A DNA stretch of 64,000 nt, from the NCBI RefSeq assembly GCF_002305855.1, contig NZ_CP022163.1, forward strand, positions 3,844,292 through 3,908,291, given 5' to 3'. The notes under the pieces were generated by a model. That model was not told the DNA's origin. It worked only from the letters and a program-made list of their open reading frames with translations, and searched no databases. Numbering within the stretch: the first letter of the stretch is position 1; each line of letters begins with the position of its first letter. Below are positions 48,053-56,765 of the stretch, in pieces. The DNA comes from Melittangium boletus DSM 14713 (lineage in GTDB: Bacteria > Myxococcota > Myxococcia > Myxococcales > Myxococcaceae). A program made the translations under genes and the position numbers.

Positions 48053-49776
48053 ATGGCTCGGCGAGGCGACCTGCCACTGCGCGAGTACGCGCTGGTGGGG
48101 GACATGCGGACGGCGGCGTTGGTGGCGCGCGATGGCGCGGTGGACTGGCTGTGTCTGCCGCGCTTCGATGGGCCCGCCGTCCTGTGCCGGCTGCTCGATG
48201 CCGGGCAGGGGGGTTATTTCCGGGTGGGTCCGGTCGAGGCCTTCCAGGCCTCGCGCCACTACGCGGCGGACACCTGCGTGCTGGTGACGGACTGGAGGTG
48301 GAGGTGGACCTGCACGCCACCTTCGACTTCGCCCGGGCCCAGGCCCGCGTGGAGCCTCACGGCCGGCTCGCCCTCCTGTCCGGGGCGGGCCAGTCCCTCG
48401 CGCTGCGCGCGCCGGTGCGGCTCGTCCCCGGGGAGGGAGGCCGAGTCTCGGCGCGCTGGCGGATCCACGGCGGACAGCGCGGCTGGGTGGTGCTCACCTC
48501 GGGCGGCGCGCGGCCGGAGGAGCCTCCCACGGACGCCGAGGCGGAGAGGGCCCTCGCCCTCACCCGCGCCCACTGGGAGCGCTGGGCGAACCAGGGCGAC
48601 TACTGCTGGCTCCACACCCCGCTGCTGCGCCGCGGCGCCCTGACCCTCAAGCTGCTCACCCACGCGCCCACGGGCACGCTCGTCGCCGCCCCCACCACCT
48701 CGCTGCCCGAGGTGCCCGGCGGCGTGCGCAACTGGGACTACCGCTACACCTGGCTGCGGGACTCGGCCTGGGTCATGGACGTGTTCATGGGCCTGGGCCA
48801 CCGCGAGGAGGCCCGGGCCTTCCTCGGGTGGTTGGAGTCGCTCGGGCTGGAGCACCGCGCCCCCTCGGTGCTCTACCGCGTGGACGGCGGCCGGGTGGCG
48901 CCCGAGCACCACCTGACGCACCTGGCGGGCCACGGCGGCGCGCGGCCGGTGACCGTGGGCAATGACGCCACCCACCAGGTGCAGCTGGACCTCTACGGAG
49001 AGGTGATGGGCGCCGCCTCCCTCTTCTTCTCCGTCCCGGAGCACTGTCCCCCCGAGCCCGGCGTCTGGGGGATGCTGCGCGCGCTCGCGAACGAGGCCGC
49101 GCGGCGCTGGCGCGAGCCGGACCGGGGGCCGTGGGAGGAGCCCCCGCCCCGGCGCCACTACCTGGCCTCGAAGCTGATGTGCTGGGTGGCGGTGGATCGG
49201 GCGCTGCGGCTCGCCGTGAGCCACCAGTTGGAGGGGCCCCTCGCCGCCTGGGCACGCGCCCGGCACACCCTGCGCCGAGCCCTCGAGACCCAGGGGTATG
49301 ACGCGCGGCGGGGCACCTTCACCCATGCCCTGGGCGAGTCCGAGCTGGATGCCTCGGTGCTGCTCGTGCCCCTCACGGGCTTCCTGCCCGCCTCCGACCC
49401 CCGGGTGCGCGCCTCGGTGGCGCGCGTATGCGAGCGGCTGTGCAGCGGCGCCCTGGTGCACCGCTACCTGCACCCGGACGGACTGCCGGGACAAGAAGGC
49501 GCCTTCCTCCAGTGTGGCTTCTGGCTCGTCGACGTGCTCGCGATGGACGGGCGGTTGGAGGAGGCGCATGCCCGCTTCGAGCGGCTCGTGGCGTACGCCA
49601 ACGACGTGGGCCTGTTCTCCGAGGAGGTGGAGCCGTCCACCGGCGCGCTGCTGGGCAATCACCCCCAGGCCCTCGCCCACCTGTCGATGCTCCGGGCGGC
49701 GCGGACGCTCACGTGGGCCGAGGAACGACTGCGGCGGGGCTCGCCTCTCGACGTCGCTCCTCCCACCGCCTCCTGA
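48053..49776 (+). pseudogene. GH15 glucoamylase-like gene disrupted by internal deletion/frameshift
   Basis: The start (ATG 48053, after AGGGGG) reads LREYALVGDMRTAALVARDGAVDWLCLPRFD and continues to TCVLVTDW at about 48295, the GH15 N-terminal beta domain. The remainder, from VEVDLHATFDFARAQARVEP to the stop at 49776, lies in a different frame. In intact GH15 proteins some 30 residues (the ...RLTDFMP... segment) separate these parts and are absent here, so a deletion and frame change near 48288-48300 is indicated. The (alpha/alpha)6 catalytic domain downstream is intact (VRNWDYRYTWLRDSAWVMDVF, LYGEVMGAASLFF). Either a real pseudogene or a sequencing/assembly fault. Confidence 0.7.
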
Positions 49777-49877
49777 GCCGCCGAGCGGGCTCCGCCCAGT
49801 GGACAGGGGTGCAGGTACTCACTTCTCCCACCCTCCCTATTTTTCCTGAAGTCGGCGTTCCGGGGGGAGGTGGTCAC

Positions 49878-50999
49878 GTGGAGACACGGCGGGAGGCGGG
49901 AGCCGTGCAGGTGGAGCGCGTGGACGTCTCGGCCTACACCGTGCCCACCGACGCGCCGGAGGCGGATGGCACCCTCGCCTGGGACTCCACCACGCTCGTC
50001 CTGGTGGAGCTCACGGCCGGAGGGCGGTGGGGACTCGGCTACACCTATACGGACGCGGCCGCGGTGCCCCTGCTCCAGCGGGTGCTCGCGCCCGAGCTCC
50101 TGGGCCAGGACGCGTGGGACATTCCCGCGCGCCTCCAGACGATGCTCCAGCGCGTGCGCAACCTGGGCCGCCCGGGACTGGCCACCCTGGCTCTCTCCGC
50201 CGTGGACGTGGCCCTCTGGGACTTGAAGGCGCGCCTGCTGGACGTGCCCCTCGCGCGGCTGCTCGGCGCCGCGCGCCCCCGCGTCCCCGTCTACGGCAGC
50301 GGCGGCTTCACCTCGTACTCCGTGGAGCGGCTGTGCGCCCAGCTCGCCGGGTGGGTGGAGCAGGGCATCCCCCGCGTGAAGATGAAGGTGGGCAGCCACC
50401 CCGAGCAGGACGCGGACCGGGTGAGGGCGGTACGGCAGGCCATCGGCTCCCACCCCCGGCTCTACGTGGACGCCAACGGGGCGTATTCCACCCGGCGGGC
50501 CCTCGCGCTCGCCGAGCGCTTCACCGAGCAGGGCGTGTCCTGGTTCGAGGAGCCCGTGTCCAGCGAGGACCTGGCGGGCCTGCGCTTCGTGCGCGAGCGC
50601 TCCCCCGCGAGCATTCACGTGGCCGCGGGCGAGTACGGCCATGACGCGCCCTACTTCCGCCGCATGCTGGAGTCCGGCGCGGTGGACGTGCTCCAGGCGG
50701 ACGCCACGCGCTGCGGCGGCGTCTCCGGTTTCCTCCAGGTGGACGCGCTGTGCGACGCGTACGGCGTGCCCCTGTCCGCCCACTGCGCGCCCTCGCTGCA
50801 TGCCCACGTGGCGGCCGCGGCGCGCCGGCTCGTGCACCTGGAGTACTTCCATGACCATGTCCGCCTGGAGCGCCTGCTCTTCGACGGCGGACCCCGGCTG
50901 GTGGACGGCGCGCTGGAGCCGGACCTGTCCCGCCCCGGCCTGGGGCTCGACTTCAAACGGGCGGATGCCGCCCCCTATGCCGTGAGGGCACACCCATGA
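49878..50999 (+). CDS. Enolase-superfamily enzyme (mandelate racemase/muconate lactonizing group)
   Basis: 373 residues. The N-terminal capping domain (1-120) is followed by a (beta/alpha)7-beta barrel. Catalytic features: the KxK base in RVKMKVG, metal ligands YVDANGAY, WFEEPVSSED and AAGEYG, VDVLQADATRCGG, and the His of LSAHCAPSLHAHV at the end of strand 7. This His/Asp arrangement points to dehydration or epimerisation of a sugar acid. The GTG start is chosen because GGGGGGAGG lies seven bases upstream. The ATGA overlap with an FAD/Fe-S 2-hydroxyacid dehydrogenase suggests a sugar-acid catabolic pair. Confidence 0.85.
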   Translation: METRREAGAVQVERVDVSAYTVPTDAPEADGTLAWDSTTLVLVELTAGGRWGLGYTYTDAAAVPLLQRVLAPELLGQDAWDIPARLQTMLQRVRNLGRPGLATLALSAVDVALWDLKARLLDVPLARLLGAARPRVPVYGSGGFTSYSVERLCAQLAGWVEQGIPRVKMKVGSHPEQDADRVRAVRQAIGSHPRLYVDANGAYSTRRALALAERFTEQGVSWFEEPVSSEDLAGLRFVRERSPASIHVAAGEYGHDAPYFRRMLESGAVDVLQADATRCGGVSGFLQVDALCDAYGVPLSAHCAPSLHAHVAAAARRLVHLEYFHDHVRLERLLFDGGPRLVDGALEPDLSRPGLGLDFKRADAAPYAVRAHP

Positions 51000-53900
51000 G
51001 ATTCCCTCCCTTCGATTCCCTGCTCGAGGTGGGCCGCACGCGCGCCCGCCGCCGGCCCGAGGCTCCCGTGGACCTCGAGGGCCTGGAGAAGACGCTGCGC
51101 GCGCGCCTGGAGGGAGAGGTGCTCTTCGACGCGGGCGAGCGGGCGCTCTACGCCACGGACGCGTCCAACTACCGCCAGGTGCCCCTGGGCGTGGTGCGGC
51201 CGCGCACCGTGAAGGACGTGGAGGAGGCCATGCGCACCTGCCGGGAGTTCGGCGCCCCGGTGCTCAGCCGAGGCGGCGGCACCAGCCTGTCGGGCGAGAC
51301 GTGCAACGTGGCGGTGGTGTTCGACTTCTCGCGCCACATGGACCGCGTGCTGCACATCGACCCCGAGCGGCGGCTCGCGCGCGTCCAGCCCGGCGTCATC
51401 CTGGACACCCTGCGCCAGCGGGCCGTGAAGCAGCACCAGCTCACCTTCGGCCCGGACCCCTCCACCCACACCCACTGCACCCTGGGCGGGATGATCGGCA
51501 ACAACTCCTGCGGCACGCACGCGCAGATGGCCGGGCGCACCTCCCAGAACGTGGAGTCCCTGGAAGTGCTCACCTATGACGGACTGCGCCTGAGCGTGGG
51601 CGCCACCCGTGACGAGGAGCTCGCGCACCTCCTGCGCGAAAAGGGCCGGCGCGGAGACCTCTACCGGGGCCTCAAGTCCCTGCGAGACCGCTACGCCCCG
51701 CTCATCCGCGAGCGCTTCCCGGACATCCCCCGGCGCGTGTCCGGCTACAACCTGGACGAGCTGCTGCCGGAGAAGGGCTTCCAGGTGGCGCGCGCGCTCG
51801 TGGGCACGGAGGGCACGTGCGTCACCGTGCTGAGCGCCACCGTGAAGCTGGTGCCCGAGCCGCGCGCCCGCGCGATGCTCCTGCTCGGCTACCCGGACGT
51901 GTTCCAGGCCGCGGACCATGTGATGGAGGTGGTGGCGCACGGGCCCATCGCGCTCGAGGGCCTGGACGAGCAGCTCATCGAGGGCATGCGCCGCAAGGGG
52001 CTGCACGCGGACCACCTCCAGCTCCTGCCCGAGGGCCAGGGCTGGCTCGTCGTGGAGTTCGGCGGGGAGACGCGCGAGGAGGCGGACGGCAAGGCCCGGC
52101 GGCTCATGGAGGAGCTCCGGCTGCGTCCCCGTCCACCCACCTTCCGCCTGTTCGACCAGCCGTGGCAGGAAGAGCTGGTGTGGCAGGTGCGCGAGTCGGG
52201 CCTGGGCGCCACCGCCTTCATCCCGGGCGAGCCGGACGCGTGGCCCGGGTGGGAGGACTCGGCGGTGGCGCCGGATCGGCTCGGCGTCTACCTGCGCGAG
52301 TTCCAGAAGCTCATGAAGAAGCACGGCTACCACGCGGCGCTCTATGGCCACTTCGGCCAGGGCTGCCTGCACTGCCGCATCAACTTCGAGCTCAAGACAC
52401 GGCAGGGCCTCCAGAACTACCGCCGCTTCGTGGAGGAGGCGGCGGACCTGGTGCTCCGGCACGGCGGCTCGCTGTCGGGCGAGCACGGAGATGGGCAGTC
52501 GCGCGCGGAGCTGCTGCCCAAGATGTACGGCGAGGAGCTGGTGCGGGCCTTCGGCGAGTTCAAGGCGCTGTGGGATCCCACGAACAAGATGAACCCGCAC
52601 AAGGTGGTGTCCCCCTACCGGCTGGACGAGAACCTGCGGCTGGGCACCACGTTCGCGCCCGCGCCCCAGCGGACGCACTTCCAGTTCCCCGAGGACGAGC
52701 ACGACTTCGCGCGCGCCACCACGCGCTGCGTGGGCGTGGGCAAGTGCCGGCGCGAGGAAGGCGCGGGCGTCATGTGTCCGAGCTTCATGGTGACCCACGA
52801 GGAGAAACACTCCACGCGGGGCCGCACGCACCTGCTCTTCGAGATGCTCCAGGGCGACCCCGTGAAGGACGGCTGGAGGAGCGAGCACGTGAAGGAGGCG
52901 CTGGACCTGTGCCTCGCGTGCAAGGGCTGCAAGTCCGACTGTCCCGTCAACGTGGACATGGCCACGTACAAGGCGGAATTCCTCAGCCACTACTACGAGG
53001 GACGGGCACGGCCGCGCGGCGCCTATGCCTTCGGGCTCATCATGTTCTGGGCCCGCCTGGCGTCACTCGCGCCGGGGCTCGCCAACTTCGTCACCCAGAC
53101 CCCGGGCCTGAGCCGGCTGGCGAAGTGGGCGGCGGACGTGCACCCGGCCCGGAGCATCCCGCGCTTTGCCCCGCGCTCCTTCCAGCGCCAGGTGCGCGGA
53201 CGCGAGGTGACGCCGCGCACGCGCGGCCGGGTGGTGCTCTTCCCCGACACCTTCAACAACCACTTCCACCCGGACACCGCCCAGGCGGCGCTCGAGGTGC
53301 TGGACGCGGCGGGCTTCGAGGTGCACGTGCCCCAGGGCTTCGTCTGCTGCGGCCGGCCGCTCTACGACTACGGCATGCTGGACACGGCCAAGGCGCTCTT
53401 GCGCCACACGCTCGCGCGCTTCCGCGAGGAGATCCGCGCCGGGACGCCCTTCGTGGTGCTGGAGCCGAGCTGCGCGGCCACCTTCCGCGACGAACTGCTC
53501 AACCTCTTCCCCCACGACGAGGACGCCCATCGGCTGGGAGCGCAGACCTACGTGCTCAGCGAGCTCCTGGAGAAGAAGGCCCCGGACTTCCAGCTGCCCC
53601 GGCTGCGCGGACAGGCGGTGGTGCAGCCGCACTGCCACCACCACGCGGTGATGAAGTTCGAGGCCGAGACGAAGCAATTGGACAAGACGGGCCTCGACTG
53701 GAAGACGCCCGAGGCGGGCTGCTGCGGCATGGCGGGGGCGTTCGGCTACGAGGCGTCCCACTACGACACGTCCGTGGCGTGCGGCGAGCGCGTGCTGCTC
53801 CCCCACGTGCGTGAAGCCGGCCCGGACACGCTCGTCATCGCCGACGGCTTCTCCTGCCAGGAGCAGATTCTCCAGGGGACGGGCCGCCAGCCCCTCCACC

Positions 53901-54073
53901 TCTCGCAGGTGCTGCGGCTCGCGCTGCGCCGTCAGCAGCAGGTGCTCGACCGGAAGACGCCGGACACGGCTCGGGCGGCACCTTCGGCGGGCGCGCTCCC
54001 CTCACGCTGGGGGCTCGCCGCCGCGGTGCTCCTCACGGCGGGGGTGGGCTGGTGGCTGGGCCGGGCCGCGTGA
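50996..54073 (+). CDS. FAD-linked oxidase / Fe-S / CCG-domain oxidoreductase (YdiJ-like 2-hydroxyacid dehydrogenase)
   Basis: 1025 residues. FAD-binding (PCMH) domain at about 60-280 (VLSRGGGTSLSGETCN, GGMIGNNSCGTHAQMAG); FAD-oxidase C-terminal domain at 290-540 (LSGEHGDGQSRAELLPKMYG). Fe-S region: CVGVGKCRREEGAGVMCPS and LCLACKGCKSDCPVN. Two CCG domains follow (GFVCCGRPLYDYG, AGCCGMAGAFGYE). The last 20 residues are a membrane helix (LAAAVLLTAGVGWWLG), an unusual anchor for this family. E. coli YdiJ oxidises D-2-hydroxyglutarate; the partner enolase-type enzyme suggests a related 2-hydroxyacid. Electrons probably go to quinone. The 3' end overlaps the convergent gene by 41 bases. Confidence 0.85.
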   Translation: MRFPPFDSLLEVGRTRARRRPEAPVDLEGLEKTLRARLEGEVLFDAGERALYATDASNYRQVPLGVVRPRTVKDVEEAMRTCREFGAPVLSRGGGTSLSGETCNVAVVFDFSRHMDRVLHIDPERRLARVQPGVILDTLRQRAVKQHQLTFGPDPSTHTHCTLGGMIGNNSCGTHAQMAGRTSQNVESLEVLTYDGLRLSVGATRDEELAHLLREKGRRGDLYRGLKSLRDRYAPLIRERFPDIPRRVSGYNLDELLPEKGFQVARALVGTEGTCVTVLSATVKLVPEPRARAMLLLGYPDVFQAADHVMEVVAHGPIALEGLDEQLIEGMRRKGLHADHLQLLPEGQGWLVVEFGGETREEADGKARRLMEELRLRPRPPTFRLFDQPWQEELVWQVRESGLGATAFIPGEPDAWPGWEDSAVAPDRLGVYLREFQKLMKKHGYHAALYGHFGQGCLHCRINFELKTRQGLQNYRRFVEEAADLVLRHGGSLSGEHGDGQSRAELLPKMYGEELVRAFGEFKALWDPTNKMNPHKVVSPYRLDENLRLGTTFAPAPQRTHFQFPEDEHDFARATTRCVGVGKCRREEGAGVMCPSFMVTHEEKHSTRGRTHLLFEMLQGDPVKDGWRSEHVKEALDLCLACKGCKSDCPVNVDMATYKAEFLSHYYEGRARPRGAYAFGLIMFWARLASLAPGLANFVTQTPGLSRLAKWAADVHPARSIPRFAPRSFQRQVRGREVTPRTRGRVVLFPDTFNNHFHPDTAQAALEVLDAAGFEVHVPQGFVCCGRPLYDYGMLDTAKALLRHTLARFREEIRAGTPFVVLEPSCAATFRDELLNLFPHDEDAHRLGAQTYVLSELLEKKAPDFQLPRLRGQAVVQPHCHHHAVMKFEAETKQLDKTGLDWKTPEAGCCGMAGAFGYEASHYDTSVACGERVLLPHVREAGPDTLVIADGFSCQEQILQGTGRQPLHLSQVLRLALRRQQQVLDRKTPDTARAAPSAGALPSRWGLAAAVLLTAGVGWWLGRAA

Positions 54074-55679
54074 CGCGGCAGATGCCCGACGCGTCCAACC
54101 CTCGCGCCCGGGCCCAGGCGTCCACCGCCTCATCGAGCCGCGCCGCCCTCCGCGCGCTCGCGCCCCCCACGGGGTCCAACGCCCAGCCCGGCGGCGCGTT
54201 GCCGGAGTAGCCGTTGAGGGTGGGCACTCCCCGCTCGAGCGCGGCCCACATCGCGTCGATCTGGTACTTCCACGTGGGCTCGGTCCCTCCCACCGGATTG
54301 TAGAAGAAGCCCTGGCAGCCGGGCCCCACCTGTCCCGCCACCCCTCGGATATCCGCGCGCGAGGCCGCGGCGTCGAAGGTGCCCACACTCACGCCCTGTT
54401 CGAGCAGGCACACACTCCCCAGCAGCGCCGCCACCCACGCGTGCCCCGCCCGCGCCTGGCGCGACAGGAAGAGGGCCAGCCCCACGGACGCGGGCAACAG
54501 CATCCAGATGCCCATCCGGCAGACGGCCCGCACCGCCCTCGCGCCCGGGAACCCGTGAAACACCCACCACCAGGGAGTCATGCCCCCCCGGTAGTGCGTG
54601 GCGATCAACACCGTCACGAGCACCACGCCCATCAACAGCCGCGCGGCCGGGCGCGCCCGGGCTTGCCACAACCCCGCTCCCGCCAGCACCAGCGTCAGCA
54701 CGCCCAATCCCACCCGGTGCTCGCCCTCCACGGGAATGCGCGTGAAGGTCCTGAACGCCCCCGTCCAGCCGTAGAGCCAGTTCGCATCGCCCATGTGGAA
54801 CCAGGTGGCGAAGCGCGGCACCATGCCCGACGCCTCGGCGAAGGAGCGCAGCCCCACCTCCCGCGCCGCGGCCAGGCTGTGCTGAACGAGCGGCAGCAGC
54901 GCCACCGCCCCGAGCACGCCCCACCCGACGAGCGCCGGTCCGTGGGTGCGCAGGCCCTGGAACAGCCGCGTGCGCGTGTCGCGGAAGCCGAGCGCGACGA
55001 GCCCCGTCAGGACGAGGAAGAAACCCAGGAACCAGCCCCAGTAGAAACCCGCGTACAACTGCGCCACGCAGGAGGCCACCAGCAACGCGGCCCAACCGGC
55101 CCCCGCCCGGCGCGAGGTCTCCGGACGCGCCAGGGCGAGGAGCGCGCCCACCGCGAGCACGCTGTAGAATTGCGCGAGCAGCTGGGGGTGGTTGGTCTGA
55201 TTGATGCGCGAGGCCCCCGCGGCGAAGAGCACCGCGCCCACCATCGCCGCGCCCGAGGACACCCCGAACCCCTTGCGCAGGAGCCACAGCGCCGCCAGGT
55301 AGTTCAACGAGGTGATGGAGAACACCCAGAATGGGTAGGCCGTGTCGGGCGGCAGGCCCACGGCACGCCAGGCGGCATACAGCGGCAACACGCCCAGCAG
55401 TGGATCCGAGTAGGCGATCGTGTTGGTCGCGGGGTGGAAGAAGGGCGCATCCCAGAAGCGCGCATGAGCGACATCCCCGCGCAGGTAGAGGAAGCCATGC
55501 TCGAGGACATAGTGCACGAAGCGCACGTCGCCCTCGTCGCCCTGGATGAGGCGCAGACCCGACAGCAACACCGCGTGGTGCGCCAGCATCAGCGCCAACA
55601 CCCAGCCCACGAGCCCCCAGAGCCACGGGGAAGCGAGGAGGGAAGGAGCGTCAGGAGCGCGTTGGGCGGGAGCCGACAT
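54033..55679 (-). CDS. Multi-pass membrane protein, GT-C glycosyltransferase-like
   Basis: 548 residues with about eleven hydrophobic segments and a large periplasmic C-terminal part. The first loop after helix 1 contains IQGDEGDVRFVHYVLEHG, an acidic motif like that of GT-C enzymes. APFFHPATNTIAYSDPLLG follows, similar to uncharacterised YfhO-like or DUF6311-type proteins. Donor would be a polyprenyl-phosphate sugar; the acceptor is unknown. ATG 55679 is used; the frame is open 29 codons further. Its 3' end overlaps the convergent oxidoreductase by 41 bases, so both C-terminal tails are constrained. Confidence 0.65.
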   Translation of the reverse strand: MSAPAQRAPDAPSLLASPWLWGLVGWVLALMLAHHAVLLSGLRLIQGDEGDVRFVHYVLEHGFLYLRGDVAHARFWDAPFFHPATNTIAYSDPLLGVLPLYAAWRAVGLPPDTAYPFWVFSITSLNYLAALWLLRKGFGVSSGAAMVGAVLFAAGASRINQTNHPQLLAQFYSVLAVGALLALARPETSRRAGAGWAALLVASCVAQLYAGFYWGWFLGFFLVLTGLVALGFRDTRTRLFQGLRTHGPALVGWGVLGAVALLPLVQHSLAAAREVGLRSFAEASGMVPRFATWFHMGDANWLYGWTGAFRTFTRIPVEGEHRVGLGVLTLVLAGAGLWQARARPAARLLMGVVLVTVLIATHYRGGMTPWWWVFHGFPGARAVRAVCRMGIWMLLPASVGLALFLSRQARAGHAWVAALLGSVCLLEQGVSVGTFDAAASRADIRGVAGQVGPGCQGFFYNPVGGTEPTWKYQIDAMWAALERGVPTLNGYSGNAPPGWALDPVGGASARRAARLDEAVDAWARARGLDASGICRVTRPGPATSPPPP

Positions 55680-55793
55680 GGAGGCTCGGACAGCTAGCAC
55701 AGCGGGCCTGGAACTGCCCAGCGGCGCGAGGGTCGGCACATCCCAGCAACCAAGCGCATGCGCCAAACGTGGGCAACCGGGGCAAGCCCAGAG

Positions 55794-56123
55794 CTACCGA
55801 GCCCCGATAAACCACACAATGTCACCGAGGTCAGGGGGGCGTCCGAGTGCAGCCCACTCCGCGTCAATCCGCGCGAGTTGCTCCGCCGCCGCTCCCTCCC
55901 AAAGCGCAAAGGCGCCCCCTGGGAGGAGGTGGACAGCCCGGAGCGCACCGCTGGCCAGCAAGGGGCGCAGGGCGCGCAGTGTCTCCGAGCGCACCTCATC
56001 TTCCGGTGCGCCGGGCCGCAACTCGCGGATATCAGCCGCCAGCCACCACAGGCCCAGGTCGCTACTCAGCGCATCTCGAACCCAGCCGCGCTGAGCGTCC
56101 TCCACATCCTGCTCGTAGCTCAT
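55794..56123 (-). CDS. Predicted immunity protein for the 56120 toxin
   Basis: 109 residues, acidic, cytosolic (MSYEQDVEDAQRGWVRDALSSD, then EDEVRSETLRALRPLL, and an end with GDIVWFIGAR). Helix-rich start and a beta-hairpin end. The ATGA overlap with an exported toxin-like gene and the acidic character are the basis for the call; no family was recognised. Confidence 0.6.
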   Translation of the reverse strand: MSYEQDVEDAQRGWVRDALSSDLGLWWLAADIRELRPGAPEDEVRSETLRALRPLLASGALRAVHLLPGGAFALWEGAAAEQLARIDAEWAALGRPPDLGDIVWFIGAR

Positions 56124-56638
56124 GGAAGAAACTTGATCTCCCGAATACCAATACCTTGAACTGTCACATCAATTGTCGGTGGCCCCGAGGTCGAGGAGTA
56201 GCGCAGGCCCACCGAGCCACCATTGGGGAGACGAACCAATGGACCCGGATAGGAAGTACCGGTGACTCGTGTGCCGCTGCCTGAGAGTTGCTCGAACAAT
56301 CTCTCGGCTTCGCGCAGGCCGCCCTTGATGATTCTGATCTTGGAACTGGACCCCTCAGTGCCGATGAGATGCCCACCGGGCCGCAATAGCTCCTCGATGC
56401 CCTGGGGGGGTGGAGGGGCAGCCGTTCGCGCCGCTTGACCTTGCTGTGCTTGAAGCTGGGCCGGCGAGGGCTTGGCCTTGGCGACGGCCTGCTCGATCTC
56501 CGCGGCCTTCTTCGGGTCGGCCACGCGGAGCGCCTCGCAGGCTGTCGGAGAGCCCTGCTTGCACCCGCACACAGCGGTCCCATCAGCCGGCGCGCATGGG
56601 ACATGCGCGAGCAGCAGGGTCAAAAGGAAGGAGAGCAT
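56120..56638 (-). CDS. Exported toxin with C-terminal BECR-like RNase domain
   Basis: 172 residues. The N-terminal signal peptide MLSFLLTLLLAHVPCAPADG leads to a Cys-rich stretch (VCGCKQGSPTAC). A helical/low-complexity linker (AVAKAKPSPAQLQAQQGQA and PPPPQG) follows, and the last 80 residues are a compact domain: KIRIIKGGLREAERLFEQL, a turn, LVRLPNGGSVGLRYSS, then GPPTIDVTVQGIGIREIKF. The order helix, sheet with R and S/T before GxPTIDV resembles barnase/EndoU/colicin/RelE (BECR) toxin tips found at the end of many polymorphic toxins. A short exported form matches small bacterial competition toxins. It overlaps its presumed immunity gene by 4 bases. Confidence 0.6.
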   Translation of the reverse strand: MLSFLLTLLLAHVPCAPADGTAVCGCKQGSPTACEALRVADPKKAAEIEQAVAKAKPSPAQLQAQQGQAARTAAPPPPQGIEELLRPGGHLIGTEGSSSKIRIIKGGLREAERLFEQLSGSGTRVTGTSYPGPLVRLPNGGSVGLRYSSTSGPPTIDVTVQGIGIREIKFLP

Positions 56639-56765
56639 GCGCTACAGCTTACCAGGGGGCCTACTGACTGAGCCCATCCACTACGGTTCCCCATGCGCCA
56701 GAAAGCAGGTCAACCCCTTCCAGGGCGTGGGCGATCCGAACGTCCCCTGAGCACTCGGGACCGCG

